Below are positions 57,683 through 64,000 of a stretch of 64,000 bases of DNA, in pieces (positions within the stretch are counted from its first letter, which is position 1; the number at the start of each line of letters is the position of its first letter). Location: positions 29,807-93,806 of the forward strand of contig CAYMSM010000068.1 in NCBI GenBank assembly GCA_964393105.1, written 5' to 3'. Under the pieces are notes generated by a model. That model ran no database searches and was not told the origin of the DNA. It saw only the letters and a program-made list of their open reading frames with translations. Both the position numbers and the translations under genes were made by a program. The stretch is from CALMEC01 sp964393105. GTDB taxonomy: Bacteria; Actinomycetota; Thermoleophilia; Miltoncostaeales; Miltoncostaeaceae.

Positions 57683-59607
57683 ACGATTCCATCCTCGGCG
57701 TTTGCGGGGGTTTTGCTCATGCGTTCGCTACCCGAGGGCACTTCCCTCCCTGCGCCGAGCGTCCTCCACAACACGTCAGCGCATCCGTAGGCGTCGCCGC
57801 CGGCGACGCGCTCCTCGAGAAGCTCGATGCCCAGGCGAAGCGCAACGGGATCCAGGCGCGGGCGGGTTGCCCGAAGGATCCTGCCATACCTCGTGGGACG
57901 AACCTCTTCATCCAGGTTGAACAGCTCCTCATGGAGCTTCTCGCCGGGCCGGATGCCGACGACCTCGATCGCGATGTCGCGACCCGGCTCATGCCCCGAC
58001 AACCGGATCATGTTCTCGGCGAGATCCATGATCCGTACCGGCTCGCCCATGTCCAGAACAAAGATGTCCCCTCCGTCGGCGATCCCGGTCGCCTCGATCA
58101 CCAGTTGCACGGCCTCGGGGATCGTCATGAAGAACCGCGTCATCTCCGAATCCGTCACTGTCACTGGTCCACCCGCGGCGATCTGTTGACGGAAGATCGG
58201 CACAACCGATCCCGAGCTGCCCAATACATTCCCGAACCGCACCGCCGCAAACCTGGTGTCCGAATCGGACCCACGTGACTCGACGACCCGCTCGGCGAGC
58301 GCCTTAGTCGCTCCCATCACCGTCTTGGGTTCGACGGCCTTGTCGGTTGAGATGAGGCAGAACCGCTCGACGCCGTGCCGGTTGGCAAGCTCGGCCAGCT
58401 CCGCGGTGGCCAGCGAGTTGTTGGCGATCGCCTGCACCGGGTTGAGCTCCATCATCGGCACGTGCTTGTACGCCGCCGCATGGAAGACGATCGCCGGACG
58501 GTGCTCGGTGAAGATCCGCTCCATGGCGATCTGGTCTCGGCAGTCGGCGATGATCGGCACGACGCGCCCCCGACCGCGGATCTGGCGGTCGATCTCGAAC
58601 AGGTTGTTCTCCGCGTGGTCGACGAGGATCAGCGCGGCCGGGCCGACGCGAAGCACCTGGCGGCACAGTTCCGAGCCGATCGACCCTCCCGCCCCGGTGA
58701 CCATGACGACCTTGCTGTTGAGATACCGCGACACCTTGGCGAAGTCGATCTCGACCGGGGCGCGACCGAGCAGGTCCTCGACGCTGACGTCGCGCAGCTG
58801 GCGGATGGTGACCTCGCCCAGGATCAGCTCCGGCAGACCGGGCAATGTCTTGCAGGGCACGCCGGCCTTGCGACACGCCTCGACGATCTCGCGCCGCACG
58901 ATGCCGGGCGCCGACGGCATCGCGATGATGACCTCGTCCGGCTTGGTGTCGCGCAGGATCGCAGGCAGTCTGGCCCGACTGCCGAGCACCCGCGTTCCCT
59001 GCACCCGCAGGCCGGCCTTGCGCTTGTCGTCGTCGATGATCCCGACGGGGATGTAGCCGAGCGCCCGGTTGCGCTGCATCTCGCGCAGCATCGTGACGCC
59101 GGCATCACCGGCGCCGCAGATGATGACCTCCTTACCCTCGCGCGCGACAAGGTCGGCACGCGACGGCCGCTCGATCAGGCTGCGCACCACAAAGCGCGCG
59201 CCACCCACCAGCGTGAGCGTTATGAAGAAATCCAGCACCAGGATGCCGCGGGGCATCGTGACCGGGCGGCCATTGATGCGGTGCACCGGCTGCCAGAACG
59301 ACAGGACGGCCGTCATGATCAGGCTCGCGGCGGTGACGGCCACGACGATCGCTTGCAGGTCACGAACGCTCGTGAACCGCCACCACTTCGTGTAGAAGCG
59401 CCCGGCGATGAACACGAGCAGCTTGACGCCGATGGCGATCCCGATCGTCGCCGCAAAGAGCCGCGCGTAGACGCCGATCAGCGTCCCGTCGAATCGGAAG
59501 GTAAAGGCAAGCCACCAGGAGAGAGCGACCAGCACGGCATCCACCAAGAGCTGACCGGCCCGGTGGATGTGGCGCCGCAAGCCGCTCGTGATCAGCGGAA
59601 GCCTCAC
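57679..59607 (-). CDS. CapD/WbpM-like UDP-sugar 4,6-dehydratase (membrane-bound)
   Basis: 642 residues. Four membrane helices (about 18-145), a CoA-binding-like Rossmann domain with IICGAGDAGVTML, then an extended SDR domain with VTGAGGSIGSELCRQ (303-317), HAAAYKHVPMMELNP, the S-T-D-K-A motif and the M-G-A-T-K that replaces Y-x3-K in this family, and VVGIRPGEKLHEELF. It makes the 4-keto-6-deoxy sugar nucleotide that the DegT enzyme upstream could aminate. GTGA overlap with the DUF354 gene. Confidence 0.92.
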   Translation of the reverse strand: MRLPLITSGLRRHIHRAGQLLVDAVLVALSWWLAFTFRFDGTLIGVYARLFAATIGIAIGVKLLVFIAGRFYTKWWRFTSVRDLQAIVVAVTAASLIMTAVLSFWQPVHRINGRPVTMPRGILVLDFFITLTLVGGARFVVRSLIERPSRADLVAREGKEVIICGAGDAGVTMLREMQRNRALGYIPVGIIDDDKRKAGLRVQGTRVLGSRARLPAILRDTKPDEVIIAMPSAPGIVRREIVEACRKAGVPCKTLPGLPELILGEVTIRQLRDVSVEDLLGRAPVEIDFAKVSRYLNSKVVMVTGAGGSIGSELCRQVLRVGPAALILVDHAENNLFEIDRQIRGRGRVVPIIADCRDQIAMERIFTEHRPAIVFHAAAYKHVPMMELNPVQAIANNSLATAELAELANRHGVERFCLISTDKAVEPKTVMGATKALAERVVESRGSDSDTRFAAVRFGNVLGSSGSVVPIFRQQIAAGGPVTVTDSEMTRFFMTIPEAVQLVIEATGIADGGDIFVLDMGEPVRIMDLAENMIRLSGHEPGRDIAIEVVGIRPGEKLHEELFNLDEEVRPTRYGRILRATRPRLDPVALRLGIELLEERVAGGDAYGCADVLWRTLGAGREVPSGSERMSKTPANAEDGIV

Positions 59608-60617
59608 GGGCGGGAATGGTAGTGGTTCGCCAGGATCGCGTCGATCAGGATGTCGGGGTCCCGCAGCGACGGCACCAGCGTCCGATCGCGCCGGACGATC
59701 GCGACCTGATCGGCACGCTCGATGCGCTGCAGTTTGCCGTGGGCGATCAGCGACCGGTCGACCGCCCCAAGCCGACCCGCGAACGGCGTGAAGGCCGGCA
59801 CGCCCAGGGCCACGGCTTCGCGGTTCATCGTCCCGCCGGCGCTCACCACGAAATCCGCGAGCTGCACGAGCGTCGGGCCATCCACCGGGCGCTCAGGGAC
59901 GATGAAGGCGCTTCCTTGCAGGGATGCCCTCTGCTCATCAGTCCGCGGGAGCACCACAGTCTGTACATCAACTTGATGGTGAGACAATTCCTCCAGTACC
60001 GATGAGAACAGTTCTGTCGAGCGACCGCGGTGGTACAGCGTGACCTCGGGCGCCGGTCGCAGCACCGCGACGATCCGCCCGTCCAGTCCCAGCTCGCCGG
60101 CGACGGTCGTATCAGGAACATGGTCTGCCAGGTAGTACTCCTCCTTGAGCCCCGGGTACCGCAGGAGCTTGGGCGGTCGCATCCCGAACCGCGAGAGGTC
60201 TTCCTCTGGGATCGCATCGGGGACCAGGACCCGCGTCGCCCACCTGCCGTTCCAGTGATGCATCGCCGTCGCGTACTCATAGTCGAACATCGTGACCTGA
60301 GGAGTCCCGGCGAGTCGCGCGGCGATCGGCTGATCGGTGGACCCGTGCGCGACTGCCAGGTCGAACCGCTCGCGACGCGCAAACCGGACAAGGGCGGTCG
60401 TGCGATCGGCCGCGGCGCGCGCCTTGCCGCCAAGCCCCCCACCCCCATGCGCCCCAATGACCGTGTGCGGGATGGCGAACCGCTCAAGAAGCCCCAGCGT
60501 CTGCGCGAACTCTCGCGCGGTGACCGTGACCTCGTGACCCCGCGCCCGAAGCCGCGCGATCAGCGGCCGGAAGATGACCGCGTGCGGGGAGTTGGTGATG
60601 TCGATCCAGACCCGCAT
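59604..60617 (-). CDS. DUF354 protein (GT-B fold, UDP-GlcNAc 2-epimerase-like)
   Basis: 337 residues. VWIDITNSPHAVIFRPLI at the N-terminus, VTAREFAQTLGLLERF, FDLAVAHGSTDQPIAARLAG, LRYPGLKEEYYL and FVVSAGGTMNREAVALGVPAFTPFAG identify DUF354. These proteins look like glycosyltransferases or sugar epimerases and sit in surface-polysaccharide loci; the exact reaction is unknown. It overlaps the CapD-like gene and follows the DegT gene. Confidence 0.88.
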   Translation of the reverse strand: MRVWIDITNSPHAVIFRPLIARLRARGHEVTVTAREFAQTLGLLERFAIPHTVIGAHGGGGLGGKARAAADRTTALVRFARRERFDLAVAHGSTDQPIAARLAGTPQVTMFDYEYATAMHHWNGRWATRVLVPDAIPEEDLSRFGMRPPKLLRYPGLKEEYYLADHVPDTTVAGELGLDGRIVAVLRPAPEVTLYHRGRSTELFSSVLEELSHHQVDVQTVVLPRTDEQRASLQGSAFIVPERPVDGPTLVQLADFVVSAGGTMNREAVALGVPAFTPFAGRLGAVDRSLIAHGKLQRIERADQVAIVRRDRTLVPSLRDPDILIDAILANHYHSRP

Positions 60618-60635
60618 GGGTCACAGGCCTCGTCC

Positions 60636-61733
60636 CTAGACCGCGCGCGCGACGGTCACGACGACGGTCTCGACCTGCTCACGCGTCAGGTGCGGGTGCA
60701 TCGGCAGCGCCAGGCCGGTACGTGCATGCTCTTCGGCCACCGGCAGGTCACCCTCGGAGTACCCCAGGTGCCCGAACACCGGCTGAAGGTGCATCGGGAT
60801 GCCGTAGTAGACGGCCGCGCCGATGCCCTCGGTGGTGAGCGCCCGCCGGATCTCGTCCCGCTGCGGGTGGCGTGCCATGTACAGGTGGTACACGTGCGTT
60901 GCGCCCGAGCGTTCGGCAGGCAGGGCCATGTACTCCCCCAGCCCGCACTCGGCGTACCATGCCGCTGCCTGGCGCCGACCGGCGTTCCACCGGTCCAGGT
61001 GCGGCAGGAACACGCGGATGACCGCGGCCTGCAGGTCGTCCAGTCGCGAGTTGTACCCGACCTCCTCGAACACGACCTTGTCCCTGGAGCCATGGAAGCG
61101 CAGGCGCCGGATCCGGTCGGCCAGGGTCTCGTCGCGGGCGACGATCATGCCGCCGTCCCCGATACCGGGGAAGTTCTTGGTGGGAAAGAAGCTGAACGTC
61201 ACCGCGTCGCCCATCGTCCCGACCGGCCACGCGTCGTCCGCGGCGCCGAACGACTGCGCCGCGTCGGCGATGACGACAAGGCTGTTCTCGGCGGCGGTCG
61301 TCAGGATCGGCGTCATATCGGCGGGGTGGCCGAAGATGTCGACGGGGATGATCGCCTTGGTCTTGTCCGTGATCCGCGCCTCGACCAGATCCGGGTCGAT
61401 CGTCGCGGTGTTGGGGTCGATGTCGACGAACACCGGCGTCGCGCCGATCCGCGCAATGGCCTCCGCGGTCGCATAGAACGTATACGGCGTGGTGATGACC
61501 TCGTCGCCTGGCCCGATGTCAAGGGCCTGCAAGGCGATGACCAGCGCGTCGGTGCCGTTGGCCACCCCGATGCACGGGCGCCCCTGAAGTCGCGTCGAGA
61601 CCTCCCGTTCGAGCCCCGACACCTCGGGTCCCAGGATGAACCGCCCGCTGTCCAACACGCTTGCGATCGCGGTATCGATCTCGGCGCGAAGAGGCCCGTA
61701 CTGGGCCTTGATGTCCATCAAGGGAATGCTCAT
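60636..61733 (-). CDS. DegT/DnrJ/EryC1-family sugar aminotransferase
   Basis: 365 residues, a PLP enzyme that puts an amino group on a nucleotide-linked keto sugar. MSIPLMDIKAQYGPLRAEID, GVANGTDALVIALQALDIGPGDEV, DAAQSFGA, the PLP lysine in SFFPTKNFPGIGDGGM, NSRLDDLQAAVIRVFLPHLDRWN and the C-terminal YGIPMHLQPVFGHLGY are canonical. The ATG at 61733 is preferred; GGAGGA lies 13 bases before it. With the CapD-like dehydratase it can make a 4-amino-4,6-dideoxy sugar for a glycan. Confidence 0.93.
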   Translation of the reverse strand: MSIPLMDIKAQYGPLRAEIDTAIASVLDSGRFILGPEVSGLEREVSTRLQGRPCIGVANGTDALVIALQALDIGPGDEVITTPYTFYATAEAIARIGATPVFVDIDPNTATIDPDLVEARITDKTKAIIPVDIFGHPADMTPILTTAAENSLVVIADAAQSFGAADDAWPVGTMGDAVTFSFFPTKNFPGIGDGGMIVARDETLADRIRRLRFHGSRDKVVFEEVGYNSRLDDLQAAVIRVFLPHLDRWNAGRRQAAAWYAECGLGEYMALPAERSGATHVYHLYMARHPQRDEIRRALTTEGIGAAVYYGIPMHLQPVFGHLGYSEGDLPVAEEHARTGLALPMHPHLTREQVETVVVTVARAV

Positions 61734-61973
61734 GCGGCGGTGTTTTCCTCCCGTTCGACCGGCGCGGCAGTGTAGCAACGGACGCTGTAGCCGAGGACGA
61801 CGCAACGGTCGGCGAGGTCGCTCGGAGGAGAGGCAGGCGAACGAGACGGCGCAGTCGGAACCGTCCGAGTTGCGCAAACCGGGCTGGATCTGATCGGGTA
61901 TGGGCGTCGCGCGGTGCAGCCTCATGGCGACAAGGCGCCGGCGGACTCCCGGCGAATGCTCTTCAATTAGGCA

Positions 61974-63746
61974 ATGGTGCGATCCCGAACCCGATTTCAG
62001 GCTCCGTTTCTCGCGCTCGCGACCCTGGCCTGCACGGTGGGCGGCGGGACCGGCGTCGCGCGGGCGGAGTTCCGCCAGGTCGTCCCCGGCATCACCTACG
62101 AGCGCTTGCAGCAACCCGGGCAGGTCATCCACGTGGTGCGCGTCACGCAGGGACCGCTGATCGACATCAAGCCGGTGTTGACCGCGGGGATGCCGTCACG
62201 GCGCGCGCCGCTGACACGCGCGATGCGCGCCCGGCTCGGCGACGGCGCGGTGATCGGCGTCAACGGCGACTACTTCAACCTGGACAACGCATACCCGAGC
62301 GGCCTTCTGATGACCGGCGGCGAGCTCGTGAGCGAGCCCGAGCCAACGCGCTCTGCGCTCGTCTTCCCAGCCGGCGGCAGGCTCAGCAGCGCCAAGGTGG
62401 AACTGGTCGGCACCTGGCAGGCGGCCCCTGACCCAGCCGCCCCGGCGCCGTTTCCGGAGCGTGAGTTCAGCGGCGTCAATCGGCCCGCCGAACGCGCCAG
62501 CGAGACGCTCGTCTACACACCTCGTTTCGGCGACGTCACCCCGATCGGCGATCGGGTCGACGCGATCATCACGATGGACGACTCCGCGGGACCGGCGATC
62601 AACCGCCCCCTGACCGGCACGGTGCACTCCGTCAACACGGGCGGCGGCGTCGGGGTCGGACCGGGCAAACTCGTGCTGTCGGGGACCGGCACGGCGGGGG
62701 ACAACATGCTGGGCGACCTCGTCCCGGGCCGCAGGATCACGATGACCTTCAAGATCGACGGGCTTCCGCTCGACACGCAGGCGGCAATCGGTGGCGGACC
62801 GGCACTCGTGCAGGACGGCATTGCGATCACCAGCGTCACGGAGGGGTTCAAAGCCGGCCAGATCGGCACGCCGACCTCCCGCACCGCGATCGGGCAGACC
62901 GCCGACGGTACGGTGCTCCTTGTCACCGCTGAAGGACCGTTTCAGGGGAGCCGCGGCATCACGATGGTGGAGCAGGCCCAGCTGATGCAATCGCTCGGCG
63001 CGCAGACCGCAGTCGGGATGGACGGGGGCGGCAGCGCGGCGATGGCGCTGCGCGACGACCTTGTCATCCCGTGGAGCTCGGAGCGCTCGATCACCGACGC
63101 GGTCGTGGTGACGTACGGCGGCGTGCAGTTGACCCAGCCGGCGCCGTTCCTCTCACCCAACGGCGACGGCGTCGACGATCGCTCCGGCACGACCGTCCGA
63201 TCGGCGAAGCCCGGCGCCGTCCGCGTCGCGCTCGCCCGTGCGAACGGTCGGACCATCAAGAACCTGTACCGCGGTCCACTGGGGCCGTCCGGTCGGCGAC
63301 TCAACCTGGACCGGCGGACGCTCACGGTGCCCGACGGCCGGTACCGCATCATCGCGCGGTTCAACCCCGGCGACGGATCTCGTAAGACCAACCATATCCA
63401 GGACGTGATCGTCGATCGGACGCTCGGGTTCGTGCGCGTCGCGAAGGTCGGCAAGGCCGCAAAGCAGAAGGTCCGGGTCGGATTCCGCCTGAGCAAGGCC
63501 ACACGCGCAACCGTGGTGATCAAGGACGCCAAGGGCAGGGCGATCAAGGTCCTCGTCCGCAACCGGCTCGTTGCTGCCGGCAACCGGACCACGCTGTGGG
63601 ACATGAAGCGCTACGGCAAGCGAGTCAAGCCCGGCTTGTACACCGTCATCGTCAGCGCGCGCACGCCTCTGGGCCAGCCGACCCTGGACGCGCGCGTCCG
63701 GGTCACGGCGCTGAAGAAGCCGAGGCCCGCCGCCCCCGCCGCCTAG
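61974..63746 (+). CDS. Secreted phosphodiester glycosidase-family protein with FlgD-like tail
   Basis: 590 residues. Signal peptide (FLALATLACTVGGGTGVARA, cleavage near ARA-EF). A NAGPA/DUF2233 domain follows: GVNGDYFNLDNAYPSGLLMTGGELVSEP, AIGGGPALVQDG, SRTAIGQTADGTVLLVTAEG and GMDGGGSAAMAL. From about residue 385 (SPNGDGVDD) there is a FlgD-type Ig region ending in TTLWDMKRYGKRVKPGLYTVIV. It probably acts on cell-surface glycan phosphodiesters outside the cell. ATG start; its stop overlaps the converging DedA gene by four bases. Confidence 0.88.
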   Translation: MVRSRTRFQAPFLALATLACTVGGGTGVARAEFRQVVPGITYERLQQPGQVIHVVRVTQGPLIDIKPVLTAGMPSRRAPLTRAMRARLGDGAVIGVNGDYFNLDNAYPSGLLMTGGELVSEPEPTRSALVFPAGGRLSSAKVELVGTWQAAPDPAAPAPFPEREFSGVNRPAERASETLVYTPRFGDVTPIGDRVDAIITMDDSAGPAINRPLTGTVHSVNTGGGVGVGPGKLVLSGTGTAGDNMLGDLVPGRRITMTFKIDGLPLDTQAAIGGGPALVQDGIAITSVTEGFKAGQIGTPTSRTAIGQTADGTVLLVTAEGPFQGSRGITMVEQAQLMQSLGAQTAVGMDGGGSAAMALRDDLVIPWSSERSITDAVVVTYGGVQLTQPAPFLSPNGDGVDDRSGTTVRSAKPGAVRVALARANGRTIKNLYRGPLGPSGRRLNLDRRTLTVPDGRYRIIARFNPGDGSRKTNHIQDVIVDRTLGFVRVAKVGKAAKQKVRVGFRLSKATRATVVIKDAKGRAIKVLVRNRLVAAGNRTTLWDMKRYGKRVKPGLYTVIVSARTPLGQPTLDARVRVTALKKPRPAAPAA

Positions 63747-64000
63747 GAAACGCTGGCGGACCTGCGGGCGCGAACCCTCAGGATCCACCACACCAGCCCG
63801 CCGATCGCGAGCAGGATCAGCGCGTAGTCGATGTAGTGGAGCTGCTTCTGCAACCGCTCCCAATCGTTGCCTGCGGCCCGGCCGAGCAAGGCCAGCGCCG
63901 TCACCCATGGGATGCATCCGACGAGGGTCAGGATGGTGAACCGCCAGAACGGCATGCGTGCCACGCCGGCCGGCAGCGAGATGAACGTCCGCACGATCGG
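63743..64000 (-). CDS. DedA-family membrane protein, C-terminal part (cut by window edge)
   Basis: The visible 85 residues are the end of a DedA/SNARE-associated protein: RTFISLPAGVARMPFWRFTILTLVGCIPWVTALALLGRAAGNDW contains the conserved R-x-F-x-x-x-P-A-G and the glycine/proline helix pair. One last membrane helix (YALILLAIGGLVWWIL) and a basic end follow. DedA proteins help recycle lipid carriers. The N-terminal two thirds lie outside the window. Confidence 0.85.
   Translation of the reverse strand, partial: PIVRTFISLPAGVARMPFWRFTILTLVGCIPWVTALALLGRAAGNDWERLQKQLHYIDYALILLAIGGLVWWILRVRARRSASVS

Noticed and set aside
57217..58278. Plus-strand frame across the second repeat and the capD 3' end
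   Set aside because: Antisense to the CapD-like coding sequence and through non-coding repeat DNA. No domain is visible.

Overview
The window is high-GC, densely packed DNA that fits an actinobacterium, most likely class Thermoleophilia (Solirubrobacter/Gaiella-like). This is an inference. It rests on the tilS-hpt-ftsH order, the hopanoid operon, frequent GTG starts and the many ATGA/GTGA stop-start overlaps. No rRNA, CRISPR array, prophage or intact transposase gene was found. The only RNA gene seen is a tRNA-Leu(UAA).

Layout. 1-11.9 kb: housekeeping genes (ftsH partial, hpt, tilS, a nucleoside phosphorylase, two membrane proteins, a diguanylate cyclase, hydroxyacyl-CoA dehydrogenase overlapping argF, rhomboid protease, FIST protein, Zn alcohol dehydrogenase). 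11.9-21.8 kb: a hopanoid locus with polyprenyl synthase, type II IPP isomerase, hpnH, hpnG, hpnA, shc, hpnC, hpnD and hpnE; the last seven are translationally coupled by 4-base overlaps. 21.8-33.3 kb: DNA repair, PAP2 and PH-domain membrane proteins, acetyl-CoA synthetase, HU, tRNA-Leu, Ppx/GppA, small unknowns, a TVP38-type membrane protein, a CoA-disulfide-reductase-like enzyme and an OsmC-like protein. 33.3-56.8 kb: the most unusual part (next paragraph), mixed with ppk2, an acuC-like deacetylase, lpdA and a tryptophan-synthase remnant. 56.8-57.5 kb: non-coding repeat DNA. 57.5-64 kb: the edge of a surface-polysaccharide locus (CapD/WbpM-like dehydratase, DUF354 protein, DegT/DnrJ aminotransferase), a secreted phosphodiester glycosidase and a partial DedA protein.

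The 33-57 kb stretch interleaves two recognisable nitrogen-metabolism modules. One is most of the Nit1C (MSMEG_0565-0572 / sll0783-0787) set: glycosyltransferase, DsrE-like nitrogen-starvation protein, CX8CX2C radical SAM protein, GNAT protein and AIR-synthase-like protein. The hallmark nitrilase is absent, and an amidohydrolase plus an unknown 206-residue protein occupy its place. The other is a full set of homologues of the oxamate carbamoyltransferase AllFGH (FdrA, DUF1116, DUF2877) with a carbamate kinase. Nearby are a luciferase-like monooxygenase, a LysA-like decarboxylase, and a fold-type I PLP enzyme whose Schiff-base lysine position is a histidine. I infer a nitrogen-scavenging system that ends in carbamoyl phosphate and ammonia; the substrate is unknown.

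Two repeat families stand out. A 202-bp element with 23-bp perfect terminal inverted repeats occurs at 54566-54767 and, in opposite orientation, at 1530-1731. A single terminus lies at 33284-33303. At each place a GTG in the terminus is, or could be, the start codon of the outward-facing gene. A second family with GGTGTC-A-GACACC ends lies at 57191-57449, next to an inverted partial copy. A TCCCAGGT/ACCTGGGA inverted repeat precedes both the Nit1C-like operon and the large Calx-beta protein gene, suggesting shared control.
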